A stretch of DNA of 7,828 nt from the NCBI GenBank assembly GCA_964573505.1, contig CAZNMS010000426.1, positions 1 through 7,828 on the forward strand, given 5' to 3'. Every line of letters starts with the position of its first letter. The stretch's first letter is position 1. Below the pieces are notes generated by a model. It had not been told where the DNA came from, did no database searches, and worked only from the letters and a program-made list of their open reading frames with translations. This stretch comes from AM-0621 sp964573505. Its GTDB lineage: Bacteria; Planctomycetota; Planctomycetia; Planctomycetales; Planctomycetaceae. The position numbers were made by a program, and so were the translations under genes. Shown here piece by piece: positions 1-6,590 of this stretch.

Positions 1-168
1 GTCTTCCTCCCGCCAATTTCGAAATTTCGTAGACCCGACCCCTCGCTGTGAGAGCGTCGTTTCAGTCAAGAAGAGAAGAAGAGGAACGCTAATCGGCGCC
101 CATCAGCACTAATCGAAGACGGCCTCCGACGAGACGCATCGACTGCGAGATCGTCTCTGTAACTCGAA
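1..168. other. Gene-free stretch downstream of the DUF1552 gene
   Basis: This stretch follows the stop of the DUF1552 gene, and I see no convincing coding region in it on either strand. It holds an AT-rich double palindrome in otherwise GC-rich DNA: AATTTCGAAATT at 15-26, overlapped by CGAAATTTCG at 20-29. It also holds a small inverted repeat at 131-157, listed separately. A purine-rich run lies at about 68-85 on the plus strand. The palindrome could be a protein-binding site or part of the next gene's control region, but nothing in the window shows this. Confidence 0.5.
131..157 (-). terminator. Weak hairpin after the DUF1552 stop codon
   Basis: GAGACG at 131-136 pairs with CGTCTC at 152-157 across a 15-base loop. 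The loop contains a further GCA/TGC pairing. The hairpin begins 11 bases downstream of the TAG stop in the direction of transcription. No T-run follows it on the minus strand, so it is not a classical intrinsic terminator. It may be an RNA 3'-end structure or chance. Confidence 0.2.
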
Positions 169-1482
169 CTACACGAGCCCTTCAAGAGGCCCAGTCGCGG
201 TGCTGAAGCGGTCGAGTTCGACGCCGCTCTTGCGCAGCATCGAGGTGTAGAGGTTGCAGAGCGGTTGTTGGTCTTGCCCCATCATTGGGATCTTTTTCTC
301 TGAGCTAATCTTCGCGCCGGGCGCGGGATCGAGTTCTTGTCGCACCTCTTCGAGATACGGGCGGTTGAAGGCGAGATGCTGGCCGTGCTTGAAGCCGCCG
401 CCGGCGAGGATCACTGGCAGGTTGTAGGTCCAGTGCGTGTTTCCGTCGCGCAGGTTGCTGGTCATCATCACCATCGTCGAATCGAGCAATGTCGAGCCGC
501 CTTCTTGTGCGCTCTTGAGCTTGCCGAGCAGCCCGCCGAATGCCTGCATCAGCTCGACTTCGACCTGTCGGCAGGCGGCGAGCTTTTTCGGTTCCTTGCC
601 GTGATGCGACAGATCGTGATGCATGCCGAAAGTCATCAGGCTGATCGCGCGCGTTGAGTCCGTGACGAGCGCCAGATGGATCATGTCGATCATCAATTGG
701 AACTTCGCCTTCTGCTGCTGATTGTCACCGACGTCTTTGGGCTCGCCGCCGATCGGTTTCGGCTTCGGTCGATTGACCCACTCACGCGTCATCTTGAGTT
801 GCCGCTCAACATCGCGGACAGATTCGAAGTACTCGTCAACGCGCTGCCGGTCGGTGCTGCTGATCTGACTGTTGAGGCTCTTCGCACGATCGCTGACGAA
901 GTCGAGCATGCTGCGGCCTTCGTCGATGCGTCGCAGTTCGGCTTCCATTTCTGCCGGAGACGCCGCAAGAAACAGCTTCTTAAACACCGCCGACGGTCGG
1001 TCGATTGCGGGCAGCGAGACTCCATTGGCTGTGACAGAGAGCGATTGCCCCTGCGTCGTGAGCACGAGGCTTTCGTAGCGGGTCTCTCCGCGAAAGCGCG
1101 CGGCGAAGGCTTGATCGACCGAGATCGTGTTTTTGAGGTTGTGCGAATAGTCGGGATAAGGAGCACCGGTGAGCATCACGGCCTCGGCCTTATGTCCGCC
1201 GCCGCCGGTGTTGGGATGACTCAAGCCGCTGATGACCGTGAAGTCATTGCGATAGTCCGCGAGATGAGTGAGGTGCGACGGCAAGGCATAGTCGCGCCTG
1301 GTAGTGACCGGCACGAAGGCAGTGGGATCAAACCCAAACGGAACTCCGATGCAGACCATTCGACGAGGCGCAGCGGCTTGCTCAGCAGCGAGTCCTCGTG
1401 AAGGCAGCATTGATTCAAGCATCGGCAGCGCAATGGCAATGCCGGCATGTTTGAGAAAGAGCCGACGCGGAAGATGTGTCAT
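169..1482 (-). CDS. DUF1552 family exported protein with Tat-like signal
   Basis: A complete 437-aa protein of the DUF1552 family, which is abundant in Planctomycetes and has no assigned reaction. The N-terminus has a twin-arginine-like motif, RRLFLK at residues 6-11, then a short hydrophobic stretch (about 14-21) and an Ala-rich region around 32-38. This suggests Tat-dependent export to the periplasm or cell surface. Family-like landmarks are the VISGLSHP segment (83-90) with GGGGHK (93-98), the His-rich HHDLSHHG (288-295), TLLDSTMVMMTSNLRDGNTH (331-350), LPVILAGGG (355-363) and the end segment PLCNLYTSML..GVELDRF (407-426). The length is normal for the family. The His/Asp-rich pattern recalls the DUF1501/alkaline-phosphatase-like superfamily, but metal binding and hydrolysis are inference only. 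The ATG at 1482 is chosen because the signal follows it directly; no Shine-Dalgarno match precedes it. The usual partner, a DUF1592 protein, lies upstream but is separated from it by the LRR gene. Confidence 0.92.
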   Translation of the reverse strand: MTHLPRRLFLKHAGIAIALPMLESMLPSRGLAAEQAAAPRRMVCIGVPFGFDPTAFVPVTTRRDYALPSHLTHLADYRNDFTVISGLSHPNTGGGGHKAEAVMLTGAPYPDYSHNLKNTISVDQAFAARFRGETRYESLVLTTQGQSLSVTANGVSLPAIDRPSAVFKKLFLAASPAEMEAELRRIDEGRSMLDFVSDRAKSLNSQISSTDRQRVDEYFESVRDVERQLKMTREWVNRPKPKPIGGEPKDVGDNQQQKAKFQLMIDMIHLALVTDSTRAISLMTFGMHHDLSHHGKEPKKLAACRQVEVELMQAFGGLLGKLKSAQEGGSTLLDSTMVMMTSNLRDGNTHWTYNLPVILAGGGFKHGQHLAFNRPYLEEVRQELDPAPGAKISSEKKIPMMGQDQQPLCNLYTSMLRKSGVELDRFSTATGPLEGLV

Positions 1483-1595
1483 AACAATTACTCAAAGAGG
1501 TTTAATGGGAAGTGGGATTGGCATCTTGCCTAACAGCCAACCAAAGAGGCTCGGGAACAGTTTTCGCAGGCTCGAAGCCCATCCGATCTTGGCTT
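1483..1595. other. Intergenic gap between the LRR gene and the DUF1552 gene
   Basis: This 113-base gap follows the LRR stop codon. Reading on past the stop in the same frame gives 20 codons to the next stop, with no GTPase P-loop, so no nearby remnant of a Roc domain is visible. A 6-bp inverted repeat (GAAGCC 1574-1579, GGCTTC 1591-1596) overlaps the LRR stop but lacks a T-run on the minus strand. TTCGCAGGCTC at 1563-1573 is repeated at 3687-3697 on the other side of the LRR gene. I cannot assign a promoter for the DUF1552 gene with confidence. Confidence 0.5.
1563..1573. repeat. 11-bp direct repeat, left copy
   Basis: TTCGCAGGCTC here is an exact same-orientation copy of 3687-3697. The two copies lie in the gaps on either side of the LRR gene. 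An exact 11-mer shared by two gaps of about 110 bases is unlikely by chance, so it may mark an insertion or recombination boundary. The match does not extend beyond 11 bases. Confidence 0.45.
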
Positions 1596-3608
1596 CTAAC
1601 CGTGTGACGCAAAGTAGTAATCGAGGATCGATGCCGGTGTTGGAGCAGCCGTGCCCGTCTTGTTGAGGCTTTCCATCGGCCCCCCGAGCACTTCATCGGG
1701 AATGCCCAACTCCGTGTTGCCGTGCAAATGAAGTCTCTGCAGCCGAGGCAGCTTGCGGAGTGACTTTGGGAGCTTCTGCAGTCGGTTGTTCTCCACCGTG
1801 AGCCGTTCCAGTGCGGTCAGTGAGCCAATCCACTCAGGAAGTTCTGTGAGTTGGTTGCCATCAAGTCGCAAGTATTGGAGTCGCGTCAATTGCCGCATGG
1901 ATGAGGGGAGACTCGTGAGTTGGTTCGAGACCAAGGAGAGATCGGTGAGTTGTGTCAGGTCTCCCAATCGTTCAGGCAAGGCTCGCAACTGGTTCTCTGA
2001 AAGAACGAGGATGGTCAGGCTCGTGAGCGCGGAAATGCCATCCGGCAATTCGGTCAGCTTGTTGGCTGCGAGTTGAAGTCGTCGCATACCGCAGAGCCGA
2101 CTCACATCCGGATTAAGACGCGTGAGACAATTCCGGTTGAGGCTCAACGATTGAAGTTTTTGTAGCTCGCCAATCCATGCCGGTAGTTCGGTCAATCGGC
2201 ATCCGGACAGGCTGAGTTCCCGTAGCTTTGTCAGACGATGAATCACCTCGGGGAGTGTTTCGATCGGGTTGTCGTCGATCTCCAACGCCGTGAGTTCTTG
2301 CAGTTGAGTCAGTTCCTCCGGCAGGTCCTTCAATCCGCACCGCCGCGCGGACAGCGTCTCTAAGCAACTCAATGTTCCGATTTCAGACGGCAGTGTTTCG
2401 AGGTGGTTGCCATTGAAGCTGAATTCAGTGGGCTTTCTCTTTCGCTCGTTGTGGATCACTTCGACCCATTGGTCATTCAGTGATTTGACGTCCGTCGGCG
2501 CGACAGTCTTCTTGGCGGTCGACTTTTTACGTGGCTTACTGGTAGTGGCCGTCGTCGGTGAGTCCACTGCTTTCGCCGGCGTGATCTTCGGAGTCTGAGG
2601 GTCGACGCCGTGTGACTGCTGCCACCGGTGATGCGGCTCACCACCCCAGTTCACAACCGGCAAGCCGATGACTTCAGCGACTTGTTGCCGGAGGTCTTCC
2701 GAGTTTGCAGCGATCTCCAAGAAACTCCCGGTACTTGCATGCACAACGTCGAGTTGAAAGATCGCACGCTTCTCCTTGTAGCCCACAACGGGAAATCGCG
2801 GCGGCTCAAGTGGATCAACAGTCTGCGGTCGTTCCCACGGTGACCGGGCATAATGGCATCGTTCGACCGTCGTCTTCCAATTCTGCTGCAGCTCATTGAG
2901 CACAACGCGATGCGCTTCACACGTCTCAAACAGCAATGTCGCAGTGAGATCTAGTTGGAGTTTCTTGTCGAAAGTTGCGTCGATGCCTGCGCTGAAGACT
3001 TTAAGAGCTTCATCAAGGTTGGGAGTGCTGAAGTGCTCCCAACCCATCCCCGAGTTGGTTGCTTGCCAGTTCATAGCTCGAATCGAGCCGACCAGATTTC
3101 CAGGACTAGAGGCATCAGGTTCGAAAGACACGTCTCGGCCTAGAGGCGTCGCGTCGAAGAAACTCTTGAGACCAGTACTCGCGCTTGCGCTGAGTTTGAT
3201 TGAGTCGCCGACATCCAAGCACGACCAGCATTCGCAAGCCCCTTGCTCTGTCTTCTTGGTCTTGCCCGCCACCCACAAGCTCAGTTTGAGCGAGCCTGCG
3301 TCTTTTCGTTCGCAGAATGCCGTGAGCAGTTCGCACAGACGCTTGAATTCAGCCGGCGAATACTTGGCCGCATAGTCGACGGAAGCAGGAATGAAGTTTC
3401 CGTCGAACTTGAAGGCTGAAAAGCTCGGCACGCGTGTCTGCCAGTAAATGATTGCAGGCGAGTCGAAACCGTCTCCGCTTCCGCGCTGAGGAAAGAAACG
3501 AGCTTTCTTCGAAAAGTGCTGCGACACAGCCAATGCTCGCTCTGCCAATGTCGGAGGATCCGCTTGAGCTGTTGCTGCGTAAAACATCTTCACAATCTGC
3601 GGCGTCAT
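1596..3608 (-). CDS. Leucine-rich-repeat protein with unrecognised N-terminal domain
   Basis: A complete 670-aa protein with no signal peptide or membrane segment, so probably cytoplasmic. Residues 1-335 form a region I do not recognise; it includes a Cys cluster, CECWSC (125-130). Residues about 336-375 are a Pro/Thr/Lys/Ala-rich linker. Residues about 396-632 carry ten or so 23-residue repeats of the LxxLPxxIGxLxxLxxLxLxxN type. The tail LHLHGNTELGIPDEVLGG (626-643) and ILDYYF (661-666) resembles, from memory, the linker between LRR and Roc GTPase in Roco-type proteins, but translation ends four residues later. LRRs usually bind proteins; the partner and role are unknown. The ATG at 3608 is favoured by GGAAAGGG, nine bases upstream. 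The gene lies co-directionally between a DUF1592 and a DUF1552 gene, with gaps of 110 and 113 bases, and seems lower in GC than both. It could be a truncated Roco relative, a stand-alone LRR regulator or a horizontally acquired gene. Confidence 0.88.
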   Translation of the reverse strand: MTPQIVKMFYAATAQADPPTLAERALAVSQHFSKKARFFPQRGSGDGFDSPAIIYWQTRVPSFSAFKFDGNFIPASVDYAAKYSPAEFKRLCELLTAFCERKDAGSLKLSLWVAGKTKKTEQGACECWSCLDVGDSIKLSASASTGLKSFFDATPLGRDVSFEPDASSPGNLVGSIRAMNWQATNSGMGWEHFSTPNLDEALKVFSAGIDATFDKKLQLDLTATLLFETCEAHRVVLNELQQNWKTTVERCHYARSPWERPQTVDPLEPPRFPVVGYKEKRAIFQLDVVHASTGSFLEIAANSEDLRQQVAEVIGLPVVNWGGEPHHRWQQSHGVDPQTPKITPAKAVDSPTTATTSKPRKKSTAKKTVAPTDVKSLNDQWVEVIHNERKRKPTEFSFNGNHLETLPSEIGTLSCLETLSARRCGLKDLPEELTQLQELTALEIDDNPIETLPEVIHRLTKLRELSLSGCRLTELPAWIGELQKLQSLSLNRNCLTRLNPDVSRLCGMRRLQLAANKLTELPDGISALTSLTILVLSENQLRALPERLGDLTQLTDLSLVSNQLTSLPSSMRQLTRLQYLRLDGNQLTELPEWIGSLTALERLTVENNRLQKLPKSLRKLPRLQRLHLHGNTELGIPDEVLGGPMESLNKTGTAAPTPASILDYYFASHG
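1689..2423 (-). repeat. Tandem 69-bp LRR-encoding units
   Basis: This part of the LRR gene codes for about ten consecutive 23-residue repeats, residues 396-640. A representative repeat is residues 426-448, starting GLKDLPEELTQL and ending EIDDN. Most have the small-residue/Asn position and an LP step, but one reads RLNPDV (497-502) in place of the LP pattern and two have Cys at the Asn position (424 and 470). The DNA repeats have diverged, so the array is not a fresh expansion. Confidence 0.85.
2469..2603 (-). other. Low-complexity linker in the LRR protein
   Basis: This segment codes for residues 336-380, rich in Pro, Thr, Lys and Ala (for example TTATTSKPRKKSTAKK at 352-367). It probably is a flexible, basic hinge between the unrecognised N-terminal domain and the LRR array, and it gives a natural domain boundary. 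Confidence 0.6.
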
Positions 3609-3617
3609 GGATCATGG

Positions 3618-3625
3618 CCCTTTCC
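3618..3625 (-). promoter_or_regulatory. Shine-Dalgarno-like site of the LRR gene
   Basis: On the minus strand this reads GGAAAGGG and ends nine bases before the ATG at 3608. It is the only purine-rich site at a usable distance before any start in the window, and it supports starting at 3608. An out-of-frame ATG at 3615 lies too close to the site. Confidence 0.5.
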
Positions 3626-3686
3626 GAATTCTTAGGTGGAAATGTGAGTGGCTTTCTGCCTGTAAAAATAATTGCCGCTTCACTCG

Positions 3687-3697
3687 TTCGCAGGCTC
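3687..3697. repeat. 11-bp direct repeat, right copy
   Basis: TTCGCAGGCTC, identical to and in the same orientation as 1563-1573. It lies 22 bases after the stop of the DUF1592 gene in the direction of transcription, and about 80 bases before the LRR start. It may mark one end of the segment that carries the LRR gene. Confidence 0.45.
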
Positions 3698-3718
3698 TGC
3701 CTAGGGACGAGCGGTGTT

Positions 3719-6343
3719 CTACTTCTTCACGAACAACTCACTCTGCACGACTTCGTGAATCAGAGTTCGGATCCCGAAGCCGGATGATTGAGACTTCTTC
3801 AAGACCTCATCGACGACGAGTTCATCTCCGACTTCGACGCTCACCCCGGTTGCAAACGTGCTGAGCTTGCGAACGAGGCTGCGGGCGAGCAGTTCCGGTC
3901 GAGCGGCAAGAGCGGCTTTGTAGGCGCGGATGTCGGCGATCTCGGAACCGTCGGGCAGCTTGCTGCGAGTGTCGACGGTCGGGCCTTGCAGGTATTTGAC
4001 GTGCCCGTAATGCCCGCCGAAGAAGGCTCGGAGATCGTTGAGCTTCTTGCCCGTTTCGGTCGTGCGGTAGTAGTCGCGATAGCGACCGATGGGGTCGAAG
4101 GCTTCGAGCACAAAGCCGGGCGGATCGATCTTCTGATGACAACCGGCGCAGGTCTTGACCGACTGATGCTTCGCCAGTTGCTCGCGAATGGTCGTCGCGC
4201 CGCGCGTATCCGGCTCGATGCCTCCGGCGTTTGGCGGAGGCGGCGGAGCGGGCGTGCCGACGATGCGTTCGAGCAACCAAACTCCGCGCAGCACCGGCGA
4301 TGTGTTCGCGCCATTCGCGGTCACCTTGAGGATGCTTGCTTGAGTCAACAGTCCCCCGCGCACGCTGTCCGCAGGTAGATCGATTCGGCGGAGTCCCGCT
4401 CCATTCACGCGCGGCAAGTCGTAGTGCTCGGCCAGTCGTTGATTGAGAAACGCATGCGGCGAGACTGCGAGCGATGCGGCACCGAGATCACGTTCAACGA
4501 GATCGCGGAAGTAAGCCCGCGTCTCACCGACGATCGAATCATGCAGCAGCACGTCCTGACGCCCGTCGTGAATGGCTTCGAAGTATTCGGGAAAGAGATC
4601 GCGATCGGGCGTCGTCGCGTCGATCTCTCGCAGGTTCAGCCATTGAGCGAGGAAGTCTCGAACGAACGCTTCGAAGCGCGGCGAGGCCATCAAACGTCCC
4701 GCTTCTTTCCGCAAGACGTCGGGCTTCGTCAGTTCGTTTTGATCGGCGAGCTTGCGCAGTTCGTCATCGGGAGCCGTTCGCCACAAGAAGTACGACAGTC
4801 GCGCGGCAAGCTCGTGACTGGTCAGCTTCGGCCCGTGCTCAACGAGGAACAGAAAATCCGGCGAGCACAGCACCGCTCGATGCGCCGCATTGAACGCGAC
4901 TTCGAGACACTCGCCCTTACCGAGCCGGTCTCGAACCATCGCGTGATAAAGCTCGACTTCATCGCTCGTCGCCGGTCGCCGGAACGCGCGGCTGATGAAT
5001 CGAGTCAGTGCTGCGCGAATCGATGCATCGGTCTTCTCTGTCGGCAGCCGAACGGTGAGCGGATCTTTGAGATGTCGGTAACTCCGCACCGGACGTTGAA
5101 TCGACTCGGGCACGCGCGCGGTCTTCGCGGCTTCAGCGCTCGGCACGAGTTCCGCGTCATCGCCATAGAGCAACCGCTGTCCGCGCGGCGGCCAGTCATC
5201 AAGCAGCGGCCCCGTGACTTCTAACGGCTTCACAACGATGGCCGGCCCGACCGTCGCAATGGGCGGATTGGGGTTGTTGATGAAGTGCCATCCTTTCGGA
5301 ATCTTCTCCGGTTTGTCGGGCAGATAGATGCTGTACCCGGAATCGATCCGCACTTTGGCCATGCGATACGGCGCGACGATCAGCGTCTCGCCGCCTTCAA
5401 AGAACTGCGTCAGCTCGATCGTGCTTTCTTTGCGATGCAGGGCGTCGAAGTGACCGAGCAACTCGCGCCGCTTGCCGCCCGCCGCAAGCCAAACGCTGTA
5501 GATGAGATCCTCACCGCCCGTCGTGTCGCGCGACTCCGTCGTGATGCGGATGCGATAGCGCCCCGGTGTATCTCGCGTTACAGCCTCCAGTTGCCGCAGA
5601 GCAACTGGCACCTCAATGTGAGTGTCGAGAAAGAAGTGCAGATCCTCGCCATGTAAGTTGCATTGCAGCCTATTGTGCAGATACGCGGACCATGGTTTCT
5701 CAGCTTCGTGATCGAAGGCGAAGCGATAGGTCTTCGTTTCCGGCCGAGCTTGCCTGACGCTCGCGGCATCGAGCGCGCGATCTGCCGCTGCCATGTATTG
5801 CTGAATGTGAATCGGCGAGATGCTGAGTGCTCCCGTCTGATTGCTGAAGCCGTCTCGCAGATCGTCTTCGGGCAAGAGATCCCGTAGCGGCGCGTCGATA
5901 TCAAGCAAATCGCGAACGGTGTTCTCGTACTCAAGTCGATTGAGCCGCCGGACTCGCACCCGACCGGCCTCGCCGTGCCGAGCCTGCGCGTCCTGATGAA
6001 ACGCCGCTTTCAACGCCCCGAGCGCCGCGCTGACTTCCGCGTCTGCCGGTCGATCGGCGTCCTTCGGAGGCATCTCGCCACTCTGCACCCGCGCCAGCAC
6101 GCGACTCCATGATTTGTGACTCGCCGCATCCGCAAGCTGCTTTCCCAACAAGTCCGCTCGGAAGCCGCCCTCTGTAGTGGAATCGTTATGACACTCGACG
6201 CAGTGCTTCTTCACAAACCCAATCGGCAGCTCGCGACCGGCCCCCGACTCATCCGCCCGCAATCCGCCGGCGAGCAAGACCATCAAAACAGCGGTGAGTG
6301 TGAACGCAGTTCTCAAGATCAACTTCCCTTTCGGAAACAGCAT
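3719..6343 (-). CDS. DUF1592-family secreted cytochrome-like protein (PSCyt1, DUF1587/1595/1592/1588/1585)
   Basis: An 874-aa planctomycete cytochrome-like protein. Residues are numbered from the ATG at 6343. It begins with an apparent Sec signal (MLFPKGKLILR, then a hydrophobic run, with cleavage near LRA|DE around residue 30). The domains in order are: PSCyt1-like, with haem motif CVECH (48-52) and a likely Met ligand in EMPP (90-93); DUF1587 (about 130-195, LNRLEYENTVRDLL); a beta-rich carbohydrate-binding-like region (about 205-340); DUF1595 (about 445-503, ISRAFRRP); DUF1592 (about 507-635, LAARLSYFLWRTAPDDEL); DUF1588 (about 660-760), with a second haem motif CAGCH (732-736) just before DPPGFVLEAFDPIGR; and DUF1585 (about 797-871). 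Covalent haem is predicted from the motifs; the electron donor, acceptor and substrate are unknown. The frame extends 24 codons upstream to a TTG at 6415, but that start would put a charged, non-signal stretch before the signal, so the ATG is preferred. Its usual partner, a DUF1552 protein, lies downstream beyond the LRR gene. Confidence 0.93.
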   Translation of the reverse strand: MLFPKGKLILRTAFTLTAVLMVLLAGGLRADESGAGRELPIGFVKKHCVECHNDSTTEGGFRADLLGKQLADAASHKSWSRVLARVQSGEMPPKDADRPADAEVSAALGALKAAFHQDAQARHGEAGRVRVRRLNRLEYENTVRDLLDIDAPLRDLLPEDDLRDGFSNQTGALSISPIHIQQYMAAADRALDAASVRQARPETKTYRFAFDHEAEKPWSAYLHNRLQCNLHGEDLHFFLDTHIEVPVALRQLEAVTRDTPGRYRIRITTESRDTTGGEDLIYSVWLAAGGKRRELLGHFDALHRKESTIELTQFFEGGETLIVAPYRMAKVRIDSGYSIYLPDKPEKIPKGWHFINNPNPPIATVGPAIVVKPLEVTGPLLDDWPPRGQRLLYGDDAELVPSAEAAKTARVPESIQRPVRSYRHLKDPLTVRLPTEKTDASIRAALTRFISRAFRRPATSDEVELYHAMVRDRLGKGECLEVAFNAAHRAVLCSPDFLFLVEHGPKLTSHELAARLSYFLWRTAPDDELRKLADQNELTKPDVLRKEAGRLMASPRFEAFVRDFLAQWLNLREIDATTPDRDLFPEYFEAIHDGRQDVLLHDSIVGETRAYFRDLVERDLGAASLAVSPHAFLNQRLAEHYDLPRVNGAGLRRIDLPADSVRGGLLTQASILKVTANGANTSPVLRGVWLLERIVGTPAPPPPPNAGGIEPDTRGATTIREQLAKHQSVKTCAGCHQKIDPPGFVLEAFDPIGRYRDYYRTTETGKKLNDLRAFFGGHYGHVKYLQGPTVDTRSKLPDGSEIADIRAYKAALAARPELLARSLVRKLSTFATGVSVEVGDELVVDEVLKKSQSSGFGIRTLIHEVVQSELFVKK

Positions 6344-6440
6344 CGCAACAGATCCGACAAGAGCTTGCCGCCGCGCATCTCGTAACGGGATCGGGACTGA
6401 CCTCTGCAGCCTCAATTCGCTCGACGAACGGTCTAACGAC

Positions 6441-6453
6441 GCGGCGAAGCCGC
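6441..6453. repeat. Compact GC-rich hairpin
   Basis: GCGGC-GAA-GCCGC is a perfect 5-bp stem with a 3-base loop, three bases from the extended left arm of the adjacent inverted repeat. It may be part of the same repeat element. It lacks the T-run of an intrinsic terminator. Confidence 0.5.
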
Positions 6454-6455
6454 AT

Positions 6456-6574
6456 CCGATAGTCGCCTTTCGCTCCGCGAAAGAGCTTCTTTAAGCCGTC
6501 CCATCACGAGCGAAGTCGATCGACAATTCCGACGTTTGAAGACGCGCTTTCGCGGAGCGAAAGGCGACCATTGG
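6456..6574. repeat. REP-pair or MITE-like inverted repeat
   Basis: The arms 6462-6483 and 6547-6568 are perfect 22-bp reverse complements. They extend outward to 6456 and 6574 with one mismatch and one G-T pair. The spacer is 63 bases. Each arm is itself a hairpin: CTTTCGC-TCC-GCGAAAG at 6467-6483 and CTTTCGC-GGA-GCGAAAG at 6547-6563, both with 7-bp stems. Near the centre is the palindrome GTCGATCGAC (6515-6524). TTTAAG occurs exactly six bases after each arm on the plus strand (6490-6495 and 6575-6580). This is the layout of two REP units facing each other, or of a small non-autonomous element. It carries no coding sequence. Confidence 0.75.
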
Positions 6575-6590
6575 TTTAAGGCTCCTCGAT

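Larger units (their letters stand above)
3609..3718. other. Intergenic gap between the DUF1592 gene and the LRR gene
   Basis: This 110-base gap lies upstream of the LRR start. It has an AT-rich block (3661-3674) and two similar short elements, GGCTTTCTGCCTG (3650-3662) and GGCTCTGCCTAG (3693-3704), each able to form a tiny hairpin. The second overlaps the 11-bp repeat. The gap is long enough for the LRR gene to have its own promoter, but I see no well-spaced -35/-10 pair on the minus strand. Confidence 0.4.
6344..6590. other. Intergenic/leader region between the PPC gene and the DUF1592 gene
   Basis: This 247-base stretch has no convincing gene. Three compact hairpins lie in its upstream half: 6441-6453, 6467-6483 and 6547-6563. 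The last two form the arms of a long inverted repeat. No T-run follows any of them on the minus strand. The structures may end or stabilise the PPC transcript, or may be a mobile repeat. A promoter for the DUF1592 gene would have to lie between about 6344 and 6440, but none is clear. Confidence 0.5.

Noticed and set aside
1081..1104. A further copy of the inverted-repeat arm (CTCCGCGAAAGCGCG) within the DUF1552 gene
   Set aside because: Only about 10 bases match the arm and the sequence is explained by the coding frame.
676..1401. A 241-codon open frame on the plus strand opposite the DUF1552 gene
   Set aside because: It is antisense to a well-supported family gene, is rich in Arg/Leu/Asp as expected of a GC-rich shadow frame, and shows no domain.
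1574..1596. Inverted repeat GAAGCC/GGCTTC at the LRR stop as an intrinsic terminator
   Set aside because: The stem is only 6 bp with an 11-base loop and no T-run follows on the minus strand.
1502..1696. A 64-codon minus-strand frame overlapping the LRR 3' end, considered as a frameshifted Roc remnant
   Set aside because: It has no P-loop (GxxxxGK[ST]) or other GTPase motif, and the LRR frame stays intact to its own stop.
1689..2423. Repetitive DNA of the LRR region as a CRISPR or satellite array
   Set aside because: The 69-base period reflects 23-residue protein repeats in an open frame; the units are diverged at the DNA level and there are no spacers.
4424..5224. A 266-codon open frame on the plus strand opposite the DUF1592 gene
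   Set aside because: The minus-strand frame carries continuous known domains here. The plus-strand product resembles nothing and is a by-product of GC-rich codon bias.
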